From contig DATJVP010000081.1 in the NCBI GenBank assembly GCA_035581425.1, forward strand, positions 1-64,000: 64,000 nucleotides of DNA, read 5' to 3'. The notes beneath the pieces were generated by a model. The model ran no database searches and was not told where the DNA came from. It saw only the letters and a list, made by a program, of their open reading frames with translations. The stretch comes from DASZHJ01 sp035581425. Its GTDB lineage: Bacteria; Pseudomonadota; Alphaproteobacteria; ATCC43930; CGMCC-115725. The translations under genes were made by a program, and so were the position numbers. Positions 16,548 to 25,421 of this stretch are shown in pieces (the stretch's first letter is position 1; each line of letters starts with the position of its first letter).

Positions 16548-18461
16548 TCAGTGATGCCGCATGCTCCCCGCCGGCGGGGGCTCCGGCTCGGTGGCGAGGG
16601 TGTGGAGCATCGCCGTGAGCTCACCGGGCGCTGCGCCCGTGCCGATCCAGCGTGCACGGAGGAAGCCCCAGCGGTCGATCAGGAATTCGAGATGGCGCGG
16701 CGCGGGCTCGGCGTCGGTTTGGGGCCGCGCGAAGAGCGAATAGATCGAGGCGAGATCGGGATCGGCGGGCGCGAAGATCGGGCCATTGCGCCCGGAATCC
16801 GCGAGCTGGACGGCAGCGACGTCGATACCCGCGACGTCGAGTGCGCTCGCGGCCGAGACCAAGGCGTCGAGACGCTCGGTCGAGTCCGGAAGCGTATAGA
16901 GGACGAGGAGCACGGCCTTCCGGCCCCGGAGCGACGCGAGCGTCTCCTGCGCGCCGCCACCGCGTTCCATCGCAAATTCGGGCGCGGCAATGCGGAGCGC
17001 GGGATCAGGCGCGGGACCGAGCGCGCGCGCGGCCTCGGCGTCGGATTGGAGGCGGAGGAATCCCACGGCGGCCCAGCGCTGCTGGTCGTCGAGCACGTCC
17101 GCGAAGGCGGGCATCGCGCCCTCGCCGCGGCCATGTGTCACCCACCACCAGAGCGTGCCGTCGCTGTGATGCGCGGCGTGCTGGCGCGCGAGATCGGCGG
17201 GCGGCTTCGCCAGGCCCGCGGCGGCGGGACCATCGCCATAGCCATGCGCGCCATGACAGGAGGCGCAAGCGTCGAAATAGACCTGTTGCCCGACGGCGAG
17301 CGTCTCGACGGAATACGGAAGCGGCGAGGGAACATAGACCGTTGGCACCGCCGCGGCCGAGCAGGCGAACCCGCCGCCGATAAGCGCCGCGACGAGCATT
17401 CCCGTCCCGGCCCAGCGCAGCCGATTGTGGCCGCCGATGAGTCCGCGCCCGATCGCCACGAGCCCCGCCGTTCCCAGCGCTAGCGCGCTGAGCGCCAGCA
17501 CCTCGCGCCAGAGAGAGGCGCCCGCGGCCGCGCGGCTCCAGGTGACGGCGAAAGGCCAGAGCGGCTCGTCATGCGCGGCGGGGACCGAGATCCCGAGCAC
17601 TGCCACGTCCGCGAGAATGAGGAGCCCTAGAAAAGCCTCGAGCGCGGCGTTGCGTGCAAGATGCCGCGCCGCTCGGGTTTCTCCGAGCGCAGGGACGAGA
17701 CGCTGCTGATTGGTGACGGCGAGCGCGACCATCAGCAGGAAGAGACCGATCTTGAGGAGGAGCAATCGGCCATAGCTCGTGCCCAAAAGTCCGGGGATTG
17801 AGCCCACCAGCGACCATGCGTTGAGAACGCCCGTCAGGGCGAGCCCGCCGACGCAGAGGATGCCGAGCGCGGAAAAGCGCCGACAAACGGCCCTGCCTTG
17901 ATCTGCCGCCGCGGCCGCGTCCTGCGCGAGTCCGCGCAGCACCAACGCCAAGGGCAGCAGGCCTCCGAGCCACAAAGCAGATAGCAGGAGGTGTAAGACG
18001 TCGCCCGCGGCCGTCGTCCTATCCGCCGCCGCCGCGTGACCCGCGAGCGCGAGGCTTGCGACGGCGCCGAGAGCGAGACCGGCGGAGATTGGCGCGCTCG
18101 CTCGCGTGGCCGGCAGTCTCAGCACCAGCAGCAGTGCCGAAACGAGCGCCACCCGCAGGAGCAGGCCGGTGCCGAACCCGGTCTCGGTCACGAGTTGCAG
18201 GAGGAGGCTTGGCTCGGGCCAGGTCGAGCCCCCGATCGTCTGCGCCTCCGCGAAGAGCCGCAGCAGCGACGCCAGGAGCGCCACGGCCGCGGCCCAGCGC
18301 GAGAGCGTGCGGGTACGCGCGAGTGTCGGCTCGAAAAGCCAGGGACTCCTGCGGCGAAGGCTCGCCGGCGCCACCGCGATCCAGAAGGAAAGAGCGCCCG
18401 CAGTGAAAAGCAGTGTCGCGTACTCGCCGAAGCGGGCGATCGCCGCGGGCTCGACGGTCAC
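16548..18461 (-). CDS. CopD-like membrane protein fused to cytochrome c and thioredoxin-fold domains
   Basis: The product of 637 residues joins three parts. Residues 10-370 form about nine membrane helices and include a CopD domain (DVLHLLLSALWLGGLLPL; TSYGRLLLLKIGLFLLMV). Residues 380-470 are a class I cytochrome c with CASCH at 399-403 and a likely axial Met in GAMPAF near 450. Residues 495-620 resemble a SCO/TlpA-type thioredoxin fold (KAVLLVLYTLPDSTERLD; EFLIDRWGFLRARWIG), but the CxxxC copper-binding cysteines are missing. The GTG start overlaps the copC stop by four bases (GTGA). Family knowledge links CopC/CopD with periplasmic copper handling and import; the fused cytochrome suggests redox coupling, which is inference. 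Confidence 0.85.
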   Translation of the reverse strand: MTVEPAAIARFGEYATLLFTAGALSFWIAVAPASLRRRSPWLFEPTLARTRTLSRWAAAVALLASLLRLFAEAQTIGGSTWPEPSLLLQLVTETGFGTGLLLRVALVSALLLVLRLPATRASAPISAGLALGAVASLALAGHAAAADRTTAAGDVLHLLLSALWLGGLLPLALVLRGLAQDAAAAADQGRAVCRRFSALGILCVGGLALTGVLNAWSLVGSIPGLLGTSYGRLLLLKIGLFLLMVALAVTNQQRLVPALGETRAARHLARNAALEAFLGLLILADVAVLGISVPAAHDEPLWPFAVTWSRAAAGASLWREVLALSALALGTAGLVAIGRGLIGGHNRLRWAGTGMLVAALIGGGFACSAAAVPTVYVPSPLPYSVETLAVGQQVYFDACASCHGAHGYGDGPAAAGLAKPPADLARQHAAHHSDGTLWWWVTHGRGEGAMPAFADVLDDQQRWAAVGFLRLQSDAEAARALGPAPDPALRIAAPEFAMERGGGAQETLASLRGRKAVLLVLYTLPDSTERLDALVSAASALDVAGIDVAAVQLADSGRNGPIFAPADPDLASIYSLFARPQTDAEPAPRHLEFLIDRWGFLRARWIGTGAAPGELTAMLHTLATEPEPPPAGSMRHH

Positions 18462-18820
18462 GGTGCGACCGTGAAGCGGAAATTGCCGGTGGTCACGTGC
18501 GTGTCGACGGAGAGCACGCGCCAGAAGACCTTGTAGCTTCCCGCCGGCAGCGCGCTCACGGGGACCACCAGCACCTGCCGGTCGCCCGCATCTGCCTTCG
18601 CCGGGCCCGTACTGACGGTATGACCCGCGGCGTCCTCGACCCTGGCGGTGCTGAGCGCCGCCTCGATCGCCTCGGTGAAGCGCAACCGAACCTCCGCGGG
18701 CGATTGATGGACCGTGCTTCCGACGGCCGGCACCGCATGGTCGAGGAAGGCGTGGGCGAGCGCCGCCGACGCTCCCAGAAGGAGCGCCGGCAACGCCAAG
18801 ATGAGTGTGGGGCGCCGCAT
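18458..18820 (-). CDS. copC: CopC-domain periplasmic copper-binding protein
   Basis: The product of 120 residues has a Sec signal (MRRPTLILALPALLLGASAALA) and then the CopC fold beginning HAFLDHAVPAVGSTV, where the mature N-terminal His is a known copper ligand. It ends with YKVFWRVLSVDTHVTTGNFRF, whose Asp and His complete the Cu(II) site in the family. The usual length of mature CopC is about 100 residues, as here. I chose the ATG at 18820 because it gives the signal peptide; the open frame extends further. It is coupled to the downstream CopD fusion gene by a GTGA overlap and lies two bases after the barrel-protein gene. Confidence 0.93.
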   Translation of the reverse strand: MRRPTLILALPALLLGASAALAHAFLDHAVPAVGSTVHQSPAEVRLRFTEAIEAALSTARVEDAAGHTVSTGPAKADAGDRQVLVVPVSALPAGSYKVFWRVLSVDTHVTTGNFRFTVAP

Positions 18821-18822
18821 GA

Positions 18823-19752
18823 TTAAGGTCCGAAGATCGGCTTCCCGATGCTCTGCGGGAAGATGTCGTCGAGATAGAAATGAAGTTGCAGGATGCCGCC
18901 GATGCCGTGTCCGGTCGCCCGGTTCACGGGGACGATCATCTCCGCGCCCACTTGATAATACTGCCCCGCCCAGATCAAGCCAGGGCTGATCGTGCCGGTG
19001 GTCTGGCCGTTTCCTCCGCGATTGAGCGCGGTCTCCATGTTGAACTCGACCACGGCAATGAGGCGATTGAAGGGCGCACCGATCCCGAGGTCGCGCACAT
19101 AACCCTGGAGATAGGGGATGCTGTATTGGAGCGTGAATCCCCACCCGAGCGTGTTCGGGCGCGTGGTGGGCTCGCCGTCGGTCGTGTTCGTGGCGCCCCA
19201 GGGAATGCCATATCCGATGACGCCCGTCACCGCGAAGGGCCGGGCCCAGTCCCAGCTATCCGGCAAATCGCCGAGGCCTTTTCCGAAATAGATCGTCGGC
19301 GTGACCGTGCTGACGCGATCGGCGCCGATACTCTTGGAGCCGGTGCCGCCGAGCTCGGTCTCGACGCCGACCGAGAGCATGAATTCGTGCGGCTCGTTGA
19401 CGTAGACCTTGTATTTCGGCGTGAGCTCCAGGTTCTGCCAGCCCGAGACGGTGGGACTTCCCTTGGCGCTGAAGCGACTCCAGGTCGGCGAGATTGAGAA
19501 GCCGAAATTCTCGGTGATGCGCTTCGAGAACTCGGCGGAGATGTCGAATTCCTCGACAGAGGGCTGATCGCTGCTGGGTGGATTGAGTGTGAGGGTCGGC
19601 AGCGAGAGCTCGTCGGCGACGTTGGGGTCGTCGATCTGCAGGGTGGCGGGAAAGAAGCGGTTGCCGGCGAATCCGTGCGCGCTCGCATCGGCGGCCGGAA
19701 GCATGAGGAGAGCCACGGCAAAGCCAGCGGCGCTCCAATGAGTGCGTCTCAT
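18823..19752 (-). CDS. Putative outer-membrane beta-barrel protein of the copper cluster
   Basis: The 309-residue product has a Sec signal (cleavage likely after DASA) and mature sequence HGFAGNRFFP. The rest is a run of amphipathic strands with alternating aromatic residues (EFSKRITENFGFSISPTWSRF, LELTPKYKVYVNEPHEFMLSVGVETELGG, YYQVGAEMIVPVNR) that fits a beta-barrel. I do not recognise an exact family. Its place between the DUF2946-like gene and copC suggests an outer-membrane or periplasmic part of copper handling, perhaps as CopB serves in other clusters, but no Met-rich CopB motif is present. Confidence 0.6.
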   Translation of the reverse strand: MRRTHWSAAGFAVALLMLPAADASAHGFAGNRFFPATLQIDDPNVADELSLPTLTLNPPSSDQPSVEEFDISAEFSKRITENFGFSISPTWSRFSAKGSPTVSGWQNLELTPKYKVYVNEPHEFMLSVGVETELGGTGSKSIGADRVSTVTPTIYFGKGLGDLPDSWDWARPFAVTGVIGYGIPWGATNTTDGEPTTRPNTLGWGFTLQYSIPYLQGYVRDLGIGAPFNRLIAVVEFNMETALNRGGNGQTTGTISPGLIWAGQYYQVGAEMIVPVNRATGHGIGGILQLHFYLDDIFPQSIGKPIFGP

Positions 19753-19836
19753 GGTGCGACTCCGAGATCAAAATGCTGGCGACAACCTCCGCGCGTCCCC
19801 TGGGGGACAGCGGACCGCTGTCGCGTTCGGTAGGAT

Positions 19837-20226
19837 CTAGGACGGGATGGGAGGTGCCCGAGGCGCGTAGGGCATATGCGTGTTGTATCGTGACGCCGTC
19901 GTTGCGGCCGCGAGCGAGAGGTGCGTGACCGCCTCGCCGCAGGGCGGCGTGACATCGATGGGCGAGGGCAGCGTCGCCGCCGCGAGCCCCGCCGAGAAGG
20001 CGACGCAGATCGCGCAGCCGTCGTGATGATGATGCTGGCCATGACCGTGGCGGTGCGCGTGGCCTGGGTCATCCCCGTGCTCGTGCGCCGCGAGCGAGGC
20101 ATCCTCTGAGCGCAGATGGCCCAGCGCATGGAGGATGTCGGTCGTGAAGTGATACGGCAGATAGCAACTCGCCGCGATCGCAATCGCGCCGAGCCACGCT
20201 CCGAGTTTCATCCACCGCCGCCGCAT
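19837..20226 (-). CDS. DUF2946-like His-rich membrane-anchored protein
   Basis: The product of 129 residues has one N-terminal helix (LGAWLGAIAIAASCYLPYHF), then a striking metal-binding stretch rich in His and Asp (AHEHGDDPGHAHRHGHGQHHHH) followed by DGCAICVAFSAG with a CxxC pair. The pattern of a hydrophobic start, a His-rich loop and a CxxC near a second hydrophobic part fits DUF2946, a family seen next to copper genes. I chose the ATG at 20226, preceded by GGGGGAAAG, rather than one 23 codons earlier. It is the first gene of the copper cluster and likely a copper binder or sensor; direct function is unknown. Confidence 0.65.
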   Translation of the reverse strand: MRRRWMKLGAWLGAIAIAASCYLPYHFTTDILHALGHLRSEDASLAAHEHGDDPGHAHRHGHGQHHHHDGCAICVAFSAGLAAATLPSPIDVTPPCGEAVTHLSLAAATTASRYNTHMPYAPRAPPIPS

Positions 20227-20346
20227 CGCCCGCTTTCCCCCATCATCGCTGTCGCCAGCAGGCCCCGACACCCTAGACTCCATCGCACCGCGCATACAGA
20301 GGCCTTCACCGGCATGTGATGGTAGCGCGTCGCGCGCCTCCGGCCT

Positions 20347-20376
20347 TTGACGCTCGCTCCCCGCGCCCGCTAGACT
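20347..20376 (+). promoter_or_regulatory. Candidate promoter of the malic enzyme gene
   Basis: TTGACG (20347-20352) and TAGACT (20371-20376) are spaced by 18 bases. The octamer TTAACCAT (20383-20390), identical to a CtrA half-site described in Caulobacter, sits at the expected transcription start. Confidence 0.45.
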
Positions 20377-20443
20377 GGCCCCTTAACCATGCGAGGCCGC
20401 GCCAAATCGGCGTTTGCGCCTTGAATCAAAACGGGGAAACGCC

Positions 20444-22720
20444 TTGTCTTCGACCGAAACCGCTGCCGTCCGCGTGACCGAGGAGGAGGCGCTCCGCTTC
20501 CATTCCGAGGGCCAGCCGGGAAAACTCGCGATCTCACCCACGAAGGCGCTCACCACGCAGCTCGATCTCTCGCTCGCCTATTCGCCGGGGGTGGCGTTTC
20601 CCTGCCTCCACATCCAGAAAAATCCGTCTTCCGCCTACGACTACACCGCCAAGGGCAATCTCGTGGCGGTGATCTCGAACGGGACGGCGGTGTTGGGGTT
20701 GGGCGATCTCGGTGCGCTCGCGGCGAAGCCTGTTATGGAGGGCAAGGCCGTCCTCTTCAAACGCTTCGCGGGGATCGACGCCGTCGATCTCGAGATCGAC
20801 ACCAAGGAGGTCGACGCCTTCGTCAATTGCGTGCGCTACCTCCATCCGGCCTTCGGCGGGATCAATCTCGAGGACATCAAGGCGCCGGAGTGCTTCATCA
20901 TCGAGCAGCGCCTGCGCGAGCTCCTGGACATTCCGGTCTTCCACGACGACCAGCACGGCACGGCGATCATTGCGACCGCCGCGCTCATCAACGCGCTTCA
21001 TCTCACGGGGCGCAGCCTCAAGGAGATCAAGCTCGTGGTGAATGGCGCGGGCGCCGCTTCGATCGCCTGCGTCGAGCTTCTGAAATCGATGGGAATGCCG
21101 CACGAGCACGCGATCCTCTGCGACACCAAGGGCGTGCTCTATGCCGGCCGCACCGAGGGCATGAACCAGTGGAAGTCCGCGCATGCCGTCGAGACCAAGC
21201 GCCGCACGCTCGCGGACGCGCTGGAGGGCGCGGACGTCTTCTTCGGTCTTTCCGCAAAAGGCGCGGTGACGCAGGCCATGGTGAAGTCGATGGCGGCGAA
21301 GCCCATGATCGCGGCGATGGCGAATCCCGATCCCGAGATCATGCCGGAGGACGTGAAGGCCGTACGCTCCGACGCGATCATTTGCACCGGGCGCTCGGAC
21401 TACCCAAACCAGATCAACAACGTCCTCGGATTCCCCTACATCTTCCGCGGCGCGCTCGACGTGCGCGCCTCCACCATCAACGACGCCATGAAGATCGCCG
21501 CCGCCGAAGCGCTTGCGGCCTTGGCGCGTGAGGACGTGCCGGACGAGGTTGCGGCGGCTTATTCGGGACAGCGCCTCCAATATGGGCCCGACTACATCGT
21601 GCCGACGCCCTTCGATCCCCGCCTCATCTGGGCGGTGCCTTCGGCGGTCGCGAAGGCCGCCATGGCGAGCGGCGTCGCGCGGCGGCCGATCAAGGATATG
21701 GATGGGTATCGCTCGAGCCTCCGCGGCCGGCTCGATCCGACCGCGGCGACGCTCCAGCGCATCTTCGACGAGGTCCGCGCGCACCCCAAGCGCGTGGTCT
21801 TCGCGGAAGGTGAGGAGGAATCGGTGATCCGCGCAGCCCTCGCCTTCCGCGCCAACGGCTACGGCACGCCCGTGCTGATCGGCCGCGAGGACCGCATCCG
21901 CGAGACACTCAAGACGAGCGGACTTCAGGCGCCCGCCGATCTCGAGATGCACAACGCGCGGCTCTCGAAGCACAACCGCGCCTATGCCCAGCACCTCTAC
22001 AAGCGCCTGCAGAGGAGGGGGATGCTCGAGCGCGACTGCCAACGGCTCGTCAACCAGGACCGCAACGTCTTCGCGGCCTGCATGGTCGCCTGCGGCGACG
22101 CCGACGCGCTCGTCACGGGTGCCACGCGCAACTACTTCGATGCCTTCGACCAGGTCAAGCGCGTGCTCGGTCCGAAGCCGGGCCAGCGCGTCTTCGGCCT
22201 CGCGATGCTGATCTCGCGCGGCAAGGTCGTCTTCATCGCGGATACCACCGCGCACGCCTATCCCACGGGCGAGGAGATCGCGGACATCGCGGTGCAGTCG
22301 GCGGCGAAGGCGCGGCAAATGGGGCAGGAGCCGCGCGTCGCGCTGCTCTCCTTCTCGAATTTCGGCAATCCCACGCGGCCCGAGAACCAGCGCGTGCGGG
22401 ATGGGGTGGCGCTCCTCGATGCACGCAAGCTCGATTTCGAATATGACGGCGAGATGAGCGCGGACGTGGCACTCGATTTCCGGCTGATGCGCGATCGCTA
22501 CCCGTTCTGCCGCCTCACCGGACCCGCGAACGTCCTCATCATGCCGGGCCTTCACTCCGCCAATCTGGGCTCGCAGCTCCTGGAGCAGCTCGGCGGCGGG
22601 ATCCATGTGGGCCCGCTCATCATCGGCCTCTCGAAGCCTGCTCAGGTGCTGGAGATGGGCTCGACGGTCTCCGACCTCGTCAACCTCGCGGCGCTCGCAG
22701 CGCACGAGGCGATCCGCTGA
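20444..22720 (+). CDS. maeB: NADP-dependent malic enzyme (malic domain + phosphotransacetylase-like domain)
   Basis: Malic enzyme decarboxylates malate to pyruvate with reduction of NAD(P). The 758-residue product has an N-terminal malic domain (LAYSPGVAFPC, DDQHGTAIIATAALINAL, VVNGAGAASIACVELL for the dinucleotide fold, ANPDPEIMPEDV) and, from about residue 440, a phosphotransacetylase-like domain (VVFAEGEEESVIRAA; NVLIMPGLHSANLGSQLLEQLGG). In MaeB the second domain is regulatory (binds acetyl-CoA) rather than catalytic. Two TTG starts are possible; I prefer 20444, with GGGGA seven bases upstream. The downstream phoR start is only 16 bases away, so the Pho operon may receive read-through. 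Confidence 0.94.
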   Translation: MSSTETAAVRVTEEEALRFHSEGQPGKLAISPTKALTTQLDLSLAYSPGVAFPCLHIQKNPSSAYDYTAKGNLVAVISNGTAVLGLGDLGALAAKPVMEGKAVLFKRFAGIDAVDLEIDTKEVDAFVNCVRYLHPAFGGINLEDIKAPECFIIEQRLRELLDIPVFHDDQHGTAIIATAALINALHLTGRSLKEIKLVVNGAGAASIACVELLKSMGMPHEHAILCDTKGVLYAGRTEGMNQWKSAHAVETKRRTLADALEGADVFFGLSAKGAVTQAMVKSMAAKPMIAAMANPDPEIMPEDVKAVRSDAIICTGRSDYPNQINNVLGFPYIFRGALDVRASTINDAMKIAAAEALAALAREDVPDEVAAAYSGQRLQYGPDYIVPTPFDPRLIWAVPSAVAKAAMASGVARRPIKDMDGYRSSLRGRLDPTAATLQRIFDEVRAHPKRVVFAEGEEESVIRAALAFRANGYGTPVLIGREDRIRETLKTSGLQAPADLEMHNARLSKHNRAYAQHLYKRLQRRGMLERDCQRLVNQDRNVFAACMVACGDADALVTGATRNYFDAFDQVKRVLGPKPGQRVFGLAMLISRGKVVFIADTTAHAYPTGEEIADIAVQSAAKARQMGQEPRVALLSFSNFGNPTRPENQRVRDGVALLDARKLDFEYDGEMSADVALDFRLMRDRYPFCRLTGPANVLIMPGLHSANLGSQLLEQLGGGIHVGPLIIGLSKPAQVLEMGSTVSDLVNLAALAAHEAIR

Positions 22721-22736
22721 GCCCGGGCGTCCCGCG

Positions 22737-24119
22737 ATGACGAGGCGGGGCCCGCCTATATTGCGGATCATGGCGGGCTCGCTGCTGCTGGCCTCTCCGG
22801 CGCTTGTCGCTTTGGCGGTGTTGACGGCGGCGGGTACGGTTGCACCGGCGACGGCGGCGCTTGCGGGTGTCGCGATCTATGCTGCGACGGCGCTGCTCTC
22901 CGGTCCGCTCTTCTCGGGGCTCGCGCAGGTCAGGGCGGCGCTTCAGTCGCTGAGCGGCGGCGCCACCCAGCTCCCGGAAATCGTGACGCTGAGCCCCACT
23001 GCCCGCGAGCTCGGCCGCGAGGTCGGCCGTTTCTCGCGTGCGCTCCGCGACAGCATCCAGCGGAGCGAGGAGGCGCGCGCGAGTGCGGAGCGCGTGCTGG
23101 CGGCGCTCCCGGAGCCGCTGCTGCTCATAGACCGCGAGCGCCGGATCGTGAGCGCAAACCCCTCGGCCTCGGAGCTCCTGGGGCCGCGCCTTGCGGGCCG
23201 CGATCTCGGCGCGGCGCTCCGCGTCCCTACCGTGCTGGAGGCGGCGGATGCCGTGCTGCGAGGTGGCGACGGCCGCACCGTCGAGGTCGATTTGCCGGGG
23301 CCGGTCGAGCGGCACTTGAGCGCGCAGGTGGCGCCGCTCCGCCCACCCACCGCCGACGGCGCAGCGGTGGTGCTCACGCTCACGGACATCACGGCCTCCA
23401 AGCGCAGCGAGCGTATGCGGCAAGACTTCGTCGCCAATGCGAGCCACGAGCTCCGGACGCCGCTCGCGACCCTCGTGGGCTTCATCGAGACGCTGCGCGG
23501 CCCCGCGCGCGAGGACGCAGCGGCGCAGGACCGCTTCCTCTCGATCATGGCCGAGCAGGCGACGCGCATGGCGCGCCTCGTCGACGACCTGCTCTCGCTC
23601 TCCCGCATCGAGCTCAACGAGCACTTGCCGCCCAAGGAGCGCGTCGATCTCCGCCGCGTCCTCGCGGCGGTCGCGGACGGGCTCGAGCAGCGCGCGGAAA
23701 AGCGGCAGATGCGGATCGCGCTCTCGCTTCCGGAGGCGCTACCGGAGGTTATGGGCGATCCCGACGAGCTTGCGCAGGTGTTTCAGAACTTATTGGATAA
23801 CGCGATCAAGTACGGCAGGCCCGGGACCGAGGTCGAGGTCGGTGCCGACGCCTCACCGCGACGGCTCGGTGTCGCTGGGGTACAGGTGACCGTCCGTGAC
23901 CATGGCGACGGCATCCTCAAGGAGCACATCCCACGGCTTACCGAGCGCTTTTACCGCGTCGACCCCGCGCGCTCGCGCGAGCTCGGCGGCACCGGGCTCG
24001 GACTTGCGATCGTGAAGCACATCGTCAATCACCACCGCGGCGTCCTCGACATTACCAGCGACATGGGTCAGGGGTCAGCCTTCACGGTCCATCTCAGGGT
24101 CGCCGACCCATTCGATTGA
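22737..24119 (+). CDS. phoR: Phosphate regulon sensor histidine kinase PhoR
   Basis: PhoR phosphorylates PhoB under phosphate limitation. The 460-residue product has two N-terminal membrane helices (residues 10-60), a linker, a PAS domain (from SEERVLAALPEPLLLIDRERRIVSANP to LTDITASKR), the HisKA box DFVANASHELRTPLATLVGF with the phospho-accepting His, and a HATPase domain (NLLDNAIKYGRPG; VRDHGDGI; GGTGLGLAIVKHIV). The ATG at 22737 is 16 bases after the malic enzyme stop; the frame stays open further upstream into that gene, so the start rests on spacing. It precedes the pst operon and is read in the same direction. Confidence 0.93.
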   Translation: MTRRGPPILRIMAGSLLLASPALVALAVLTAAGTVAPATAALAGVAIYAATALLSGPLFSGLAQVRAALQSLSGGATQLPEIVTLSPTARELGREVGRFSRALRDSIQRSEEARASAERVLAALPEPLLLIDRERRIVSANPSASELLGPRLAGRDLGAALRVPTVLEAADAVLRGGDGRTVEVDLPGPVERHLSAQVAPLRPPTADGAAVVLTLTDITASKRSERMRQDFVANASHELRTPLATLVGFIETLRGPAREDAAAQDRFLSIMAEQATRMARLVDDLLSLSRIELNEHLPPKERVDLRRVLAAVADGLEQRAEKRQMRIALSLPEALPEVMGDPDELAQVFQNLLDNAIKYGRPGTEVEVGADASPRRLGVAGVQVTVRDHGDGILKEHIPRLTERFYRVDPARSRELGGTGLGLAIVKHIVNHHRGVLDITSDMGQGSAFTVHLRVADPFD

Positions 24120-24163
24120 GATGTTCTTTCAATGACTTGGTTCGGTTAAATATTCGTAATCGA

Positions 24164-24192
24164 CTGTAACATTACTGCAATCCCGCTGTCAT
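24164..24192 (+). promoter_or_regulatory. Pho box upstream of pstS
   Basis: Three direct repeats, CTGTAAC (24164), CTGCAAT (24175) and CTGTCAT (24186), are spaced exactly 11 bases, which is the PhoB recognition pattern. A TATCCT ten bases after the second repeat could be the -10 element. The pstS start codon is about 97 bases downstream. Confidence 0.8.
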
Positions 24193-24288
24193 ATCCTCGT
24201 CGCCGCCGCCGCGCTATCGACGGGCTGCGACAGGGCGGCAAGTCTGCCGGCTCAAGCGGACCAATTCCAAATCGGGGAGATCTGGCAC

Positions 24289-25341
24289 GTGAAGGCAAAA
24301 ACCATCCTTCTGCTGGGCGCGCTCACGGCGTCGCTCGGCTTCATCGGCGCGGGCGCGCAGGCCCAAAACCTCTCGGGAGCCGGCGGCACGGCGATCTATC
24401 CCGTGCTCTCGAAATGGGCGGAGGAGTACAAGAAGGCAACCGGCGTTGCCGTCAACTACCAGGCGATTGGCTCTGGCGGCGGCATTGCGCAGATAAAGGC
24501 GAAGACCGTCGACTTCGCGAACAGCGACAAGCCGCTGACGCCTGACGAACTCGCGGCCGCGGGCCTCGTGCAGTTCCCGCAGGTCGTCATCTCGATCACC
24601 CCCGTGGTGAACGTCGAAGGCGTGAAGCCGGGTGAGCTCGTCCTCGACGGGCCGACGCTCGCGGACATCTTCCTCGGCAAGATCACCGACTGGGACGATG
24701 AGGCGATCAAGAAGCTCAATCCGAAGGTGAAGCTGCCCAAGGCGAAGATCACGACCGTCCATCGCTCGGACGGCTCGGGCACGACCTTCAACTTCACGGA
24801 CTACCTCGGCAAGGTGAGTCCGGAATGGAAGCAGAAGGTTGGCTCCGACACCTCCGTCTCCTGGCCGACGGGCGTGGGCGGCAAGGGCAATGCCGGCGTC
24901 GCGCAATACGTCAATCAGGTCAAGGGCGCGATCGGCTATGTCGAGTACGCCTACGTGATTGAGAACAAGATGGTCTACACCAAGATGGTGAATCAGGCCG
25001 GCAACACCATCGAACCGACCATGGCGGCGTTCCAAGCGGCGGCCTCCAATGCCGACTTCACGAAGGTGAAGGACTTCTACCTGATCCTCACCAACCAGCC
25101 CGGCGACAAGAGCTGGCCCATCACGGCCGCGACTTACATGCTCATGCGCAAGGACTATCCCGCGGACAAGAACCAGGCCGTGCTGAAGTTCTTGGACTGG
25201 GCGTTGAAGAAGGGCCAGAAGCAGGCCGAGGCGCTCGCCTACGTCCCGATGCCTGACGCCGTCGTCAAGCAGATCGAGGACGCCTGGGCCGTGAACTTCG
25301 TCACTGACGGCAAGCCGATCTGGCCCGTCGCGATGAAATAA
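24289..25341 (+). CDS. pstS: Phosphate ABC transporter substrate-binding protein PstS
   Basis: PstS binds inorganic phosphate in the periplasm and delivers it to PstCA. The product of 350 residues starts with a Sec signal (MKAKTILLLGALTASLGFIGAGAQAQ), then LSGAGGTAIYPVLSKWAEEYKK, GSGGGIAQIKAKTVDFANSDKPL and HRSDGSGTTFNFTDYL, which contain the Thr, Ser, Asp and Arg that hold phosphate. The length matches the family. The start is a GTG with CGGGGAGA about ten bases upstream. It is the first gene under the Pho box; a strong hairpin separates it from pstC, fitting the higher need for the binding protein. Confidence 0.97.
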   Translation: MKAKTILLLGALTASLGFIGAGAQAQNLSGAGGTAIYPVLSKWAEEYKKATGVAVNYQAIGSGGGIAQIKAKTVDFANSDKPLTPDELAAAGLVQFPQVVISITPVVNVEGVKPGELVLDGPTLADIFLGKITDWDDEAIKKLNPKVKLPKAKITTVHRSDGSGTTFNFTDYLGKVSPEWKQKVGSDTSVSWPTGVGGKGNAGVAQYVNQVKGAIGYVEYAYVIENKMVYTKMVNQAGNTIEPTMAAFQAAASNADFTKVKDFYLILTNQPGDKSWPITAATYMLMRKDYPADKNQAVLKFLDWALKKGQKQAEALAYVPMPDAVVKQIEDAWAVNFVTDGKPIWPVAMK

Positions 25342-25370
25342 GGGTCTGGGAACGACGTCCGTAACCAAAC

Positions 25371-25400
25371 GCGGGGCGAGTCGCTAGCGGCTCGCCCCGC
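25371..25400 (+). terminator. Intercistronic hairpin between pstS and pstC
   Basis: GCGGGGCGAG (25371-25380) pairs perfectly with CTCGCCCCGC (25391-25400) across a ten-base loop, followed by CCTTCTC. It probably stabilises the pstS message or partly stops transcription, giving PstS in excess over the permeases. Confidence 0.65.
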
Positions 25401-25421
25401 CCTTCTCGAAAGCGCCCTGCC

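Noticed and set aside
20534..22771. Minus-strand frame of 745 codons opposite the malic enzyme gene
   Set aside because: The same composition artefact; the plus strand carries full malic enzyme motifs.
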